Of a stretch of DNA of 64,000 nt, positions 10,928 to 23,045 are shown in pieces. Below the pieces are notes generated by a model, which was given only the letters and a program-made list of their open reading frames with translations, was not told where the DNA came from and searched no databases. Source of the DNA: Myotis daubentonii (Eukaryota > Chordata > Mammalia > Chiroptera > Vespertilionidae); the NCBI RefSeq assembly GCF_963259705.1, contig NC_081846.1:92268641-92332640 (forward strand), in the 5' to 3' direction. The translations under genes and the position numbers were made by a program. Each line of letters starts with the position of its first letter. Positions within the stretch are counted from its first letter, which is position 1.

Positions 10928-12190
10928 CCAAATTGGATGCCTTTTGTTTCTTTTTATTCTTGTCTGATTATAGAGGCTAAGACTTCCAGTACTATGTTGA
11001 AAAGACTGGTGAAAGCAGACATCCCTGTCTTGTTCCTGATCTTAAAAAAATGCTTATAGCTTCTGCCCATTGAGTTTGATATTGGCTGTGTGTTTGTCAT
11101 ATATGGCCTCTATTATGTTGAGTTATGTTCCCTCTATTTCTACTTTGCTGAGATTTTTTTTTTATTTAAATGGGTGTTGGGTTTTATCAAATGCCATTCC
11201 TGCATTTATTGATATTATCATGTAGTTTTTATCCTTCATTTTATGTGGTGTATCATTATACCTTAAAACAAATGCTAATGAGAACACAACAACCCAAGAT
11301 CTATGGGATACAGCAAAATTAATCATATGAGTCAAATTCATAGCATTTCATGCCTATATCAAGAAGCAATAAAAATCTCAAATAAATAATCCAATTTTAC
11401 ATTTAAGAAATTGAAAAAGGACAACAGAAGTCAAAAGTGAGTAAAATGAAAGAAATTGTAAAACTACAGCAGAAATAAACAAAATAGATTCCAGAAAAGC
11501 AATACATCAATGAAACCAAGAGTTGGTTATTTGAAAAGATAAACAAGGTTGACAAACCTTTAATCAGACTCATCAAGAAAACAGAGAAGACCCAAGTAAA
11601 TAAAATCAGGAAAATGAAAGAAAGGTATACCTGACATCATAGAAACACCAAGAATTATAGAAAATATTACAAACAACTGCAACTATAAACAAATATTACA
11701 ATTCCAACAAATTGGACAATATGGGAGAAATGGATAAGTTCCTAGAAACATACGATCTTTTAACTTAATAAGGGAGAACCAGAGAATTGGAATAGACTGA
11801 TTACCACTAGCAAAATGGAATCAGTAATCAAAAAAGCTCCCAACAAGCAAAAGTCCTGGACCATATGATTTCATAGGTGGATTTTACCAAATTCAGAGAT
11901 AACTAACAACTTATTCTTCCCAAACTATTCCAAAAACAATTCAAGAAGAGAGATGACTCCCAAGCTCATTTTTTTTTTTTTTGAGGCCAGCATTTTCCTA
12001 ATTCCATAATCAGATAAACACACTACAAAGAAATAAAATTATAGGCCAATTTCCCTGATGAACATAGATGCTAAAATCCTCAACAAAATATTAGCAAACC
12101 AGATCCAGGCATACTTTAAAAAGAGCATATGCCATGATCAGTTGAGATTTGTTTCAGGAATGCAAGGTTGATTCAATATCTGCAAGATTG

Positions 12191-13679
12191 AGAATTTGAA
12201 CCCAAGTAATATGTCTATAGAAAACAAGCTCTTTCCCACTATTTTTTTCTCTCTCTGTATTCTCTAATACTTTCCAGGACTTCCATTGTCCTCCTTAAAT
12301 ATGATGTGGAATTCTTTGTTTAAAACAATGCTGCATAAGTTACCATAAAAAGAAAAAATGCCAACAGATGGTAATGTTCAGGAAATGTTGTTCAAAATAC
12401 TGTTTGGACCTATGGGATGTAACAAGGGCAAATTCTTTACATCTTTCTTCAACTTGATGGTGGCAGTATATGAGTCAAACTTACCTTTATGGTTTGATGC
12501 ATAACCACACAGTCAAAACACTTTCGATAGTATAGGGGGTTATTCATAACTATGCAGGGCCATTGAGTTTAAATCGTTTCTGTACTGGCCAAGATTAGAG
12601 ATGTGTTAGCCTAATTAGATAGCACCTGATGCATGGTAAGTGCTTTATAGGATAATCATCTGGGCCCAAAATTACAACTCTTCCAGCTCCCACATAAGTC
12701 AAGCTGCCAATATCAATCTCTATGTTTCTTACAGAATCTTTTATCTTAGTATGAATTTTTCTTGCTTCAAAACCATAGGGTGAACTCTTTGAATCTCTTA
12801 TCAGCCTTTTCCTATGTCATCATAAACTGACTAGGAGAGTGCAGTCAGTCAACTTAATGAACTGAATTCTAATAGAATATTATAGTCCATAATTTTCATT
12901 GTGGCTATGGAAGATTAGCAGAAAGAACAATACTTTTTCCTATATTGTGTCAAGCACTATGCTAAAAACATAAATGATTATAATGATGGTGACAAATTAT
13001 ATATAATTCTAGACCTAATAATCAGTTAAATATTCACATATCTTATTGTGGGACCAGTGAATCTAGGACAGTATTTTTACTGGATATTGTTCCCAATGCC
13101 AATTCAAGCTTGAATCATTTTGAAGATTTGATATGTATTGGAAGATTTGAAAGTCCATCACAGCTGCCTCAATTTATTTTAAATAATTAGTGAAACAAAG
13201 CCAATGAATTACATTTCTTCCTTTACCTGGGTTATAAAAGAACAGAACTGTCTTTATTACAGTAGTGCACTGAGAAATTAAAAAAAAAGTTTTTGTGTCC
13301 TGTTTGTGTGTTTTAGCCACAGGAAAAAAAAAATGTAAAGTGAGAGATTAAATCAAGGTTGCAATTGGAGGTAATTTTTAAGTTATCCAAGTCTTCACTT
13401 TCTCTTGAGGGTCTGCCTTGCTTTTATTCTTACATTTATTCATAGTCTTAATCCCTTCATACACCCTTTCTTTTTCTCCTAAGTAAAACTATTTTTCAGA
13501 AAATAAAACCTGAAAAACATATTTACATTTAAAAACATTACATTACCATAGCTTTTGATGAGAGATTGCATGGTGTCCCTGAGATTTGAATAACCCAACT
13601 AAAAGCAGAGATCCCCTGGGAACCTAAAGTCTCCTGGAAAATATACAGACCTTCCTCCAGGTACTAATTTAGAAATGTT
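12191..13679. other. Nothing recognised
   Basis: AT-rich sequence lacking long frames. It may hold very old L1 remnants, but no segment could be named. Confidence 0.3.
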
Positions 13680-13800
13680 TTTTAATTTATGAGAAATAAT
13701 TTGCATGCAATAAATTTTATTTGGTTTAAATGTATAGCTCAAGGGTTTGGGGGCAAATTATACCCAGTAGTATAAGTACTACCACGCTCAAAACAGAACT
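13680..13800 (+). repeat. Old L1 3' UTR fragment (L1ME-like)
   Basis: ATGCAATAAATTTTATTTGG and GTATAGCTCAAGGGTTTGGG recall the common L1ME 3' UTR passage in which a GCCATAAAATTCA segment is followed by CAGTGGTTTTTAGTA. It is diverged, and the assignment is by resemblance only. Confidence 0.35.
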
Positions 13801-15050
13801 TAAAAAAAAACACACACACACAAAAAAACTTTGATAATAGTAGTATTCCTGCCACTTTGAGAGTGGTAAAATACAACCCTTCAGTTCAGATCAAAATAGT
13901 AAACAGAATTTTTTCTCCAACTGTGATATTTAAATCACTTCAATTTATGCCCCATGACATATAATAGGTTTCTTGTCAAGAGATACATGCAGGCTAGTGT
14001 GACCTCTGCCCCTCATTTGTCCTTAAAGATGTAATTTCTTCCTCTAGTGCATTCTTCTGACACATAGGAAATACCCTCAAACATGAAAATGTTTCCAGTA
14101 AGATCTGAAGTATACTTGAAATTATGAACCAAGAATTGTATGTGGTTCTCTCCACACCCTATAGCCTCTATACCTCTACTATCAGAATATGAGACAACAC
14201 TGAAATTGCCTAATTATGTATATCAACTAAGAGAAATCAGAAAATAGATGATTTTTTTATAAAAAAGCATGCAATTTCAAACTGACTGCATTTTGCATTT
14301 GTTAATAATAAATGAGTTAGGATATGAGAAACATATTAAACAAAAGTAAATTTGTTCAGTTCACAGATGGAGATAGAGGAGAAGCTTAAGTTCCAGGGTC
14401 TTAACCTGAAGCCCAATACTAGACCCATTGCACTAAGCCACTTCAGCCTATGTATGAAATTCACGCTTCTGGACTTTTTCTTGAAAATGAGCATACATAT
14501 AATTGACTTATTTGGTTGACATGAAGTACTTCTCCATAACATGTACTATTTTTTTAATTCTGTCAAGAATTGTCGTGGGTATAACTTTACCGGCAAACTA
14601 ACAAGTTACCCTGCCATGGTTTTATGGATGCTGGCAGAAAACCATGGATTCTGAAAAGAGTCAAAGGACACTTTATTATTCAAAGAAATAACAGTGCCCA
14701 GAATATCATCATTTTTGCTGAGTTTTCCAAAGCCTTATTTCTCATAGAATGACAGAAAGAGGGCCAAGAGATACCTACATATGCAAAGTATTGCTACAGG
14801 AGCAGAACCCCAGGTTTTAGGAAACCACATACCTTATAATGGACTGTACGCGCACCTGCACATTTCCCTTGGAGGAAAACATTACATTTATTAGACTGGA
14901 TAGTAATTATGGCTACTCTCTGCTCTAGAGGAAGATGCAATCTCTATCTTCCAATTCTTTTTTTGATTATAAATATCCTTGAAAAGATAGTCCTTTAAAT
15001 ATTCTTTTCAAAAGACTTCAGTGCCTCTGTTCACCAAATGTGCAGAAACA
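13801..15050. other. Nothing recognised
   Basis: Unique-looking sequence without usable frames. A short A/CA-rich tract lies at 13802-13826. Confidence 0.3.
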
Positions 15051-15058
15051 TGATAGAC

Positions 15059-15262
15059 CAGGGGTCCTCAAACTTTTTAAACAGGGGGCCAGTTCACTGT
15101 CCCTCAGACCGTTGGAGGGCCGGAATATAGTTTTAAAAAAAAACTATGAACAAATTCCTGTGCACACTGCACATATCTTATTTTGAAGTAAAAAACAAAA
15201 CGGGAACAAATATAATATTTGTATTTGCATGTAGCCCACAGGCTGTAGTTTGAAGAAACCTG
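15059..15262. mobile_element. hAT MITE (third family)
   Basis: Starts CAGGGGTCCTCAAACTTTTT and ends TAGTTTGAAGAAACCTG, imperfect inverted repeats. The 8-bp flanks are TGATAGAC (15051-15058) and GGATAGAC (15263-15270), a duplication with one mismatch. The start resembles that of the element at 63925. Confidence 0.82.
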
Positions 15263-15459
15263 GGATAGACTAATGGAGAATTACCTTCCAACATGACCTA
15301 CCAAAAGGAAAACTAAAATATAGACAAAGTAATCACTTTTATTCAACTACATAGCATTTGAAAATTAAAAGAAGGCTTATTTATAATTTTTTTATAATTA
15401 AAAATATAAAACGTGTTTGATATATTTATTAGATGTATATGATCATGAATGTAAGATAT

Positions 15460-15519
15460 ATATTATATATACAGGAAATGACATTTAAGCCATATATACT
15501 TATCTATATATATTTACAT

Positions 15520-15552
<33 letters not shown>

Positions 15553-15600
15553 GTATATGTATAACTATATCTCCATACATCTATATCTATAATCTATCTA
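15460..15600. repeat. (TA)n-rich low-complexity tract
   Basis: Alternating ATATAT runs at about 15460-15560 with ATCTAT variants to 15600. A simple repeat with no gene. Confidence 0.9.
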
Positions 15601-15730
15601 TAAATAAAGGAAATTATCATTTTTGAAGATAAAATACACTGGTGATTTTTAAGCTCCCTTCTGGGTCCTCTTTATGCATCTGTTCTTAGAGTTTTCAAAT
15701 AAAATAGTCTCCCAATGCAATTTTTTTTTT

Positions 15731-16925
15731 TAATCCACACCCGAGGATATTTTTCCATTGATTTTTAGAGAGAGTGGAAGAGAGAGGGAAAAACAGAGAG
15801 AAATACCAATATGAGAGAAACACATTGATTGGTTACCTTGGTTTTATGGATGCAGCACCCTGAGCAGGACCCAGGGCCAGGGAGGAGCCTGCAACCCAAC
15901 TGAGGCCCCTGCCTGTCAGAGACACAGCAGGAGCACTGCTCAGCTCTGCTGCTCTGAGTCCACATATTCTTTCTAAATTCTCCCGGACTACGCCAGGGCG
16001 GGTTCCTTCTTGAACCCTGCCCACTGTACTAGCTGTTGGGAATTTAGTCCAAGTTCCTCATTTACCCTCTTCTCACTACTTACAGGTGTCAGGTCTGAGC
16101 CCCCTGCCTGGGGCTGTTCCTCCTAGGACACCGGGAAGAAGCCATGAGAGGTTGTGGGTATATAAGAATGAGTCTTTATTTCAGAAGCCAGTGAGCATAT
16201 AGCCATCAGACAAGACAGTTATTTACAGCAAAGTCCATACAGGCAGGCAACCATACACGGGCTCGTTAACATGGACATCTTTCCCACAGAGCGGTAGCAG
16301 TCTCTATACCCACAGCTATTATCTGAGCTGTGGCACGCTGCCCCCTAGACTCACCATCTCACATCATAGCGGCACCTAAGCTCTCTGCCTCAGCAGCTTC
16401 TCTAGCCTTTCTGGCTCAGCAGCGGCTCCTGTCTCCCCTGCCCAGCACATGGCTGGTCTCTGTAGCCTCACACAGTAACTACTTCTGAGCTCTCTATGCG
16501 CTCTCAGCCTCTTACATCTCAGCAGCAGCTCCCAGCTCCGTCTGAGCTCTCCTCTCTCCCGCACATATAAAGGCTACATTCTCTGTGCCTACCGCCTCTG
16601 CTTCTCACACTAACTGGTCAGTAACATGTATTATTCCAAAGACGAAGAAGGTTTCCTGCCAACAGTTACACCAATCATATTGGGTTACAGAAGGGCACAG
16701 TGTACCGTGAGATCACTGTGGCCGTGCAGCTGTGGATGGTATCGTAGCCTAGGCGCAGATTGGCCTTGGGCAGCCTGGTGTATTGATAACAGGGCCTCTA
16801 TGCTTTAATTGTCCTTGACTACCAGGTGCCTCTGGGGCGATTCCCAGAGTGCCCTTGACCGGAATCAAACCCGGGACCCTTTGGTTCACAGGCTCACACT
16901 CTATTCACTGCGCCAAACAGCTAGG
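15731..16925 (-). mobile_element. Bat SINE split by an LTR
   Basis: The 3' half (TTTTCCATTGATTTTTAGAG...GAAACACATTGATTGG) is at 15731-15905 and the tRNA-like half (TGCCCTTGACCGGAATCAAA...ACTCTATTCACTGCGCCAAA) resumes at about 16851-16925. The text between, about 940 bp, is foreign and includes the LTR at 16034-16846. The exact breakpoints were not resolved. Confidence 0.65.
16034..16846 (-). mobile_element. ERV LTR inside a SINE
   Basis: An 813-bp stretch starting TGTTGGGAAT and ending ATTCCCA on plus. On the minus strand a TATA-like CCTTTATATG lies near 16570 and AATAAAGACTCATTC near 16175, in the right order for U3-R-U5. No clean target duplication was found, and 15906-16033 may be leader sequence of the same element. 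No viral coding region is present. Confidence 0.5.
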
Positions 16926-17475
16926 ATGCTAGGACGGCGAATGTGATTTTTTAAATAGAGCAACAGAAGTGCAACTTTTATGCTCATAATTATCTCATTG
17001 GTTGTTTCTCCCAAGAAAATTAAATACTGAGAATATCTAATACCTAAACATGACTCAGGGCAAAAATTTACTTGCTGCTGCCTTCCAAAGATCCCTGGGA
17101 CAGCTTCTTTTATTCTCATTTTGCAGATGAGGAGCCCAGGGATGAGTGTCGCGGTGAGTAACGGGATTAGAATCCATGATATGTAACATCAGTGCATTGC
17201 CTCCCCACCCCCAGTCAAATTGGCCTTATTCTTTCATATGTCCAATATCTGTCTAGGTAATATATAGAACATGAAAAAGTTTAAGAACAAATACTGATGT
17301 AGCTGCAACAGTACAGACATATACTAACTCTGCTTCATATACAAAAACTGATATGCATGAGACAAATAACAGGTAAGAAAGGTAAAGAGGGTATTTTAGC
17401 ACAAGAGGAACTGAAGCCAAGGCCAGACTCATGTATAAGTGCGACATATATTAGATAAATTTAGACTGAATTTGA
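16926..17475. other. Mostly unassigned; MIR-like scrap
   Basis: A short antisense MIR-like phrase (TTTTGCAGATGAGGAGCCCA) is at 17121-17140. Nothing else in this stretch is recognised. Confidence 0.35.
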
Positions 17476-17479
17476 TCCT

Positions 17480-17965
17480 GAAATGTGAGTCTATTAGTTT
17501 TCTATTGTCACTATAGTAAATTACAACAAGATTAGAGTATTAAACAACAAAAATTTATCATCTTGCAGTTCTACTGGTTAGAATTCTGAGACAGTCTCAC
17601 TGTGCTGACATCAAGGTGTCTAGACTGCGTTCCTTTCTGTAGGCTCCTGGTAGGCTCCAGGTCCTTGTCTTTCCAAATTTCTCAAGAGAGCTCACATTCC
17701 TTAGCTCATGGACCCCTTCTTTCACCTTTAAGGTCACCCATGGCAGATTGAGCCCTTCTCCAATTACATCACTCTGACCTATTTGTCTGTATTCCTTTTT
17801 CATGGTGAATTAGATTGGGTCCACCAGAAAAACCAGAATAATCTTCCCATCTCAAGTTTAATCACATCTACAAGGTCCTTTTTGTCATGAATTGCTACAT
17901 ATTCACAGGTTCCAGAAATTAGGGTATGGGTATTTGGGCGGGACATTATTTTGCCTACTACAGTG
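17480..17965 (-). repeat. MLT1-type (MaLR) LTR
   Basis: Antisense copy: TATTAGTTTTCTATTGTCAC, AACAACAAAAATTTATCATC and CATCAAGGTGTCTAGACTGC match the reverse complement of the usual 3' end of eutherian MLT1-type LTRs. The plus-strand copy at 24425-25330 has the same text the other way round. Confidence 0.6.
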
Positions 17966-17989
17966 AGAAAGTTCTAAAAATACAGAATA

Positions 17990-20029
17990 AATACACTGAT
18001 TAAAGACAAAAAATGTGAGACTAAATGCAAAATAAAACAGAAAAAAATGACCTATATATTATCTACAAGAAACTTACATTTTTAACAGAAGATTCAGGTT
18101 AAAAGTAAAGGGAAAGAAAAGGATACACTGTGTTGACACTAATCCAAAGAAAACTGGAATAGTGATACCAATTTCACAGAAAATAGACACCACAACAAGG
18201 AAAATTATCAGGAATGAAGAGTTGTCACTTTTCCAAGAAGACATAACAAACTTAAACATGTATGTCCCTCATAGAGCATCTCATGTATTCATGAGACAAA
18301 ACCTGACAGACCTTCACGGAGAGGTAGACAGAACCAATATTATAGTTAGTGACTCTCAGTTGGACACTATCAGTACCTTGTAGTTCAAGTAGGCAGAAAA
18401 TCATTAAAGATATTGTTGACCTGAATATCGCTCTTAATCCACTTAGTCTAATAGATATCATTAGAATATTTTCTTTCTCAACAGCAGAATACACATTGTT
18501 CTCAACCTCAAATAAAACATTAGCAAGATAGATGCCATTTGAGGTTATAAAACAATATCTAAAAACTTTTGAAAATATAAATAATTTAAAGTAATTTATA
18601 AAAACAAAATGGAATTTAACAAAATATAGCAGAAATATAGTTGCAAAATCCTCAATATTTATTGATTAAATATCCACTTTTATGTAGCATATAAGTAAAA
18701 GAAGTCTCAAGAAAAATTATGAGAAAAACATTTTGCAGCAAATAAAAATTTAAATGCAATTTATCAAAACCCATCGGATGCAGCAAAATTAATATTCAGA
18801 TGAAATATATAGCATTAGAGAAGAAAATGATAATATATTACAATAATATAAACCTTTACCCAAGAAAATAGAGAGAAGAAAAGCAATTTAAGCTTAAGGA
18901 AAGAAAAAAAAGAATATTAAAAATGAAAGCAAAATGAATAATTTGAAAACAGAAAAACAATAGAGAATCAATGAACAAAAAGGTCATTCTTTGAAATAAT
19001 CAGTGAAACTGATAAAAACCTAGTCAGGCCCTGACTGGTTTGGCTCAGTGGATAGAGCATCAGCCTGCGGACTGAAGGGTCCCTGGTTTGATTCCATTCA
19101 AGGGCATGTAACTGCGTTGCGGGCACATCTCCAGTAGCGGGTGTGCAAGAGGCAGCTGATCTGTGTTTCTGTCTCATCGATGTTTCTGACTCTCTATCCC
19201 TCTCCCTTCCTCTCTGTAAAAAAATCAATAAAATATATTTAAACAAACAAACAACAACAACAACAACAACAACAAAAACACACCTAGTCAGGTTGAGTAA
19301 TGACCAGGTGCTGACAATTGACTACACTGCCACTCGACATTGGCTGGGCAATCTTTAGCCAGGTTTCTCTTTCCCCAAAGGCTCCTGAGCATTGGCCTGT
19401 CCCAGGTCTGAGCAAATAGCAACACATTGAAAATCCTCCTTAACACCTCAGCTTGAGAATCAACTGATCACAATCAGAAAGAAACACTGCCTGTCAGCCA
19501 CCATAATGATTCTTTCTGTTCATTCTCACTCAATTCCCCCTCAAAAGTGACTGCTATTCCTACTTACTGTTCCCTAAAAAATGGAAAGCTTTTTTCATGT
19601 TTGATTTTCAGAGGCTCATAAATCCTGCATTTCCTGTGTCCTCCTATTGCAATCTTTTCAATGCAATCTCTCCTTAATTAAGTCTATATTTATTATTTGG
19701 CACCATGAAAACAGAGAAAAGATACCGATTACCAATATCAGAAATGAGAAGGGTCATCAAAACTGAGCCCATGTTCATTAAAATAATAATAAAAAATAAT
19801 AAAAGAATACTAAGAACTATGGACAACAAATTCCCACAAATTTGATAACAAATGAAATAGACTAATTCTTGGAAGATGCAAATTATCAAAAGCCACACAA
19901 GGAGTAATGAGTAATCTAAATAGGGTTGAATATATTAAATAAATTAAATCAAGACTTTCTAACCTTCCAAATAAGTAAAAAGGAAGAAGGAACTTTCCAG
20001 GTAGCAGACATACATAAACCACATCCTGA
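17990..20029 (+). mobile_element. Old L1 ORF2 fragment, interrupted
   Basis: Sense L1 ORF2 remnants. At about 18430-18500 the frame reads NPLSLIDIIRIF and AEYTLFS, aligning with the endonuclease passage near residue 180 of the young ORF2. CCCATCGGATGCAGCAAAAT (18769) fits the WDTAKA passage, and 19720-19900 fits the REYYEQLY passage. It is broken by a Ves SINE (19028-19280) and by about 380 bp of unassigned sequence (19292-19670). No frame is intact. Confidence 0.6.
19028..19280 (+). mobile_element. Ves SINE
   Basis: Plus-strand copy with a readable RNA polymerase III promoter: A box TGGCTCAGTGG near 19041 and B box GGTTTGATTCC near 19086. The tail is TAAAATATATTTAAAC followed by an (AAC)n run. 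Target duplication ACCTAGTCAG is at 19018-19028 and about 19282-19291. Confidence 0.88.
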
Positions 20030-20077
20030 TGTCAATGTAAGAAACAGTCAGACGTGTAGAGGATTTTTATGAGTTTA

Positions 20078-20648
20078 CTAGAGGCCTGGTACATGAAATT
20101 CATGCACTGAGGGAATGTCCCTCAGCCCAGCCTGCACCCTCTCCAGTCTGGGACCCCTCAGGTGATGTCTCATTAACAGTTTAGGCCTGATCCTGATATA
20201 TCTCTCACAACCCAGGAGTGCCGGCTCTTAACCACTCACCTGCCTGCCTGCCTAATTGCCCCTAACCACTTCAACCTGCCAGCCTCATCGCGCCCTAACT
20301 GCACCCCTGCCAGCCTGATCACCCCCAACTGCCCTCCTCTGCCTGCACAATTGCCCCCAACCGCCCTCCCCTGCCAGCCTGGTCACCCCCAACTGCCCTC
20401 CCCTGCTGGCCTGGTCACCCCCAACTGCCCTCCCCTGCAGGCTTGGTTGCCCCCAACTGCACTCCCCTGTTGGGTTGATCATCCCTAACTGTCCTCCCCT
20501 GATGGCCTATTCACCCCTAACTGCCAGCCACCTGGTGGTGGCTATCTTTGACGGCCATCTTGTGATGATGTAGGGTCAGCCATCTTGTGGTGGCAATCTT
20601 GTGATGACGTGAGGGTGTGAGGGCCACCTAGGCTTTCATTAGTATAGA
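20078..20648 (-). mobile_element. HeliBat 1 of a tandem pair
   Basis: Its CTAG end (CTAGAGGCCTGGTACATGAA on plus) is at 20078 and its 5' terminus (TCTATACTAATGAAAG on minus) at 20648. The interior is C-rich with imperfect repeats of GCCCCCAACTGCCCTCCCCTGC (about 20300-20500). It joins the next element without spacer. Confidence 0.85.
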
Positions 20649-21104
20649 TTAGAGGCCCGGTGCACAAAAATTCATGCACTCAGAGGGTGGGTCCCTAAGC
20701 CTGGCCTGTGTCCTCACAGCCCAGGACCCCTTGGGGGATGTCCACCTGCCAGCTTAGGCCTGCTCCCCAGGGGTGATCGAGCCTAAGCTGGCAGTCAGAC
20801 ATCCCTCTGGCAGTCCAGGAGCCTTTGGGAGATGTCTGCAGGCAGTGGGCCTAAGCCACAGTCAGACATCCTTAGTGCTGCCAAGGAGGCGGGAGAGGCT
20901 CCTACTACCATCACTGTGCTCGCAGCAGTCAGCTGGCTTGTGGCTGAGTGGAGCTCCCCCTGTGGAAGTGCACTGACCACCAGGGGGCAGCTTTTGCGTT
21001 GAGTGTCTGCCCCTTGGTGGTCAGGGTGTGTCATAGTGACCAGTCGTTCCCAGTCATTCCGCCATTAGGGTCAATTTTCATATTACCCCTTTTATGATAT
21101 AGGA
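20649..21104 (-). mobile_element. HeliBat 2 of a tandem pair
   Basis: 3' terminus TTAGAGGCCCGGTGCACAAA on plus at 20649 (CTAA on minus rather than CTAG); 5' terminus TCCTATATCATAAAAGGG on minus at 21104. The host LTR resumes with TTTGAACCAAAC. Joining the flanks outside the pair gives GGTTCAAA/TAAACTC on minus, which matches the uninterrupted LTR at about 33172-33188 (TGGCTCAAATAAACTC). Insertion was therefore exactly between A and T. Confidence 0.9.
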
Positions 21105-21600
21105 TTTGAACCAAACTGAAGACAATTGCTGAGTAGCAAAACCTCAACTGATTGAGAAAATGCTCTGGAAAAATGGCAGTTCTGCACCCTGCTTTATTCA
21201 TTAAAATCAAAAGAGAAGGCATAAGTGGGTTACTTCAAATCCATTGGTGATAGATTAGTGAGGTGGGAGAAAGCAAAGTGGGGAAACCCCTGGGATTGGA
21301 TGAAAAGTGAAATGATTGACACATACTTCTTTTACAAAAGTGGATACAGGATAGCTAACAGCAATTAACATGATAACAATGACAATGAGGGGATTTGTGC
21401 TTTTCACTCTGGTGCAATGTCCCTTGTCCATGCTTTGAGGGGTCTAGAAAAAGGGAAATTACTTTGTTTGTGCAAAGGCATATTTATCAGCTATGTTGTC
21501 CTAGCTGCACAAAGACAGTAGACAGGCTCAGTTAAGGAGAATACTGACCTTTGTCAGGGAAGATTCTAACCTCGGACATTCTACCTGCCATGAACTGCTT

Positions 21601-21604
<4 letters not shown>

Positions 21605-21651
<47 letters not shown>

Positions 21652-21865
21652 TAAAATATATTTTATTGATTTTTTTACAGACAGGAGGGGAGAGGGATAG
21701 AGAGTTAGAAATATTGATGAGAGAAAAACACTGATCAGCTGCCTCCTGCACACTCCCTACTGGGGATGTGCCGGCAACCAAGGTACATGCCCTTGACTGG
21801 AACCGAATCTGGGACCTTTCAGTCCGCAGGCCGACACTCTATCCACTGAGCCAAGCCGGTTCGGG
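21605..21865 (-). mobile_element. Ves SINE with (TTTA)n tail
   Basis: Ves element in LTR X with a perfect 19-bp duplication, CTGCCATGAACTGCTTTTA, at 21586-21604 and 21866-21884. The tail is a (TTTA)n microsatellite on plus (about 21603-21651). Confidence 0.92.
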
Positions 21866-22339
21866 CTGCCATGAACTGCTTTTAGTTAAAAAGTTTTAGT
21901 TTCAGACCATCCTTTGTGGTTACCATAGGTGTCTGGGTGTGTAAGGCTGCCACATAGGCCTCCCTGGGCTTGTCAGGTTTAGTATGTGGCCCCTTTTTGT
22001 CCACACCGAGATGGAGATGAACAGAAAAGGAGCAAAGTGCTTTCTGGTTAGCACAGAGCAGAGAAGCACTTAGGAAGGTCTCTGTTTGCTAGCAGATGCC
22101 AGTAAGCTATTCCCCCACCGAGACCTGGAATTATAAGCCAGGCGTCTCCAGGGGGCACTTCACACTCATCAGCATGAGAAGTTACTCCGGAGAACCAGCT
22201 GCCCTTGATTTGACTGCCTGCTTCTTGGCAGACTGGGGAGACAGAGACAGAAGCCATTTGGTCACAAACTCTGACATCTGAGCGTCAGCGGACTCTGGCG
22301 GGGTGTCCTCTGCATCCCCACCTGTGGAAGTGGAGTTCT

Positions 22340-23045
22340 TGCAATGTCACAAGGAAAGGACCTTCCTGAGATGTGCACGGGAGGATAGAGATATTTATTT
22401 ATGTGGAATTAAACCCCTGGCTCCCCAATGTCCCATTTCCCTGTCTTCCAATGGAAGAAGCCCAGCCTTGTCTTCAGCAGGGCTAGAGCCAAGGCCGCTG
22501 CCCAGAGTCTCCGCTCCATATTAAAGCACAGTCTGGTCCAGCATCTGGCCGGCTTAGCTTGTGTTCCCAGCTGCAGTCCATTTTGCGTGTGGGGTCTGCA
22601 TGGCCTGCCCATGCAGCTGCTTAAGGCCACATGTCAGGGGAGTGAGGGTCCTGGAGCAAGAGAGATTAAGGACAAGAGGGAAGAGGGAAGCAGGCAAGAG
22701 GGAAGCAAGGGCAGAACAAAAGTGGGATCTCTTTGCCTAGGGGTTACATATTTCTAAGTTTCTGCAGGCTTGCATTGGAGCCCAACCCCCTAGCCAATGA
22801 TCTTCTTCCCAGGCTAGACTGACAGACAAGCACTTTCCCTACATCACCCCAACTTCACTGTGCATATGCCCATCCCCCCTTTGTCCAATCCCTTCTGCAG
22901 TGATCTGGAGGGAATGGACCTTGGTTTCCTGGGGAGTGTGAAATTGCAGCTTCCTGGTGAAGCTGCCCAGATGTCCATGCCTATAATATCTGCCCCCCTT
23001 AGCTTTCTTCCTATTACTATTGATAAACTAGTTAATTACAATGAT
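22340..23045 (-). mobile_element. LTR Z, copy 1 (approximate limits)
   Basis: The reverse complement aligns with 30280-31040: CAGGAAGCTGCAATTTCACA versus CAGGAAGCTGCAGTTTAACA, then CATTGGCTAGGGGGTTGGGC versus CATTGGCTAGAGTGGGCC, and GCAGACCCCACAC versus GTGGACCCCACAC. Both contain AATAAA near the 3' side, so I read it as an LTR. The 22006-22339 flank is unassigned. Confidence 0.5.

Larger units (their letters stand above)
7385..12190 (-). mobile_element. 5'-inverted (twin-primed) L1
   Basis: From 7385 to 11264 the sequence is antisense L1: 3' UTR (7385-7850), then ORF2 read from C-terminus towards the reverse transcriptase region. At about 11264/11265 orientation flips and 11265-12190 is sense ORF2 from the segment just upstream in the element (AATGAGAACACAACAACCCA corresponds to the residues near 275 of ORF2; GGAATGCAAGGTTGATTCAA to about 560). 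That is the classic product of twin priming during L1 insertion. It is decayed, and interrupted by three SINEs, a solo LTR and a microsatellite. Confidence 0.8.
20030..22005 (-). mobile_element. LTR X, copy 1 (interrupted)
   Basis: Minus-strand LTR starting TGTGGACAAAAAGGGGCC (22005 downward) and ending TTACATTGACA (20030). It is interrupted by two HeliBats (20078-21104) and a Ves SINE; without these it is about 670 bp, close to the 632 bp of copy 2 at 32602-33233. Shared passages include the start, GGTTCAAATAAACTC after removal of the HeliBats, and the 5' half. The 4-bp flanks CTGA and CCGA match at three of four bases, as in ERV1-class elements. No viral gene was seen. Confidence 0.7.

Noticed and set aside
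15460..15600. AT-rich tract as a replication origin or matrix attachment site
   Set aside because: Sequence alone shows only a (TA)n simple repeat; nothing specific supports such a role.
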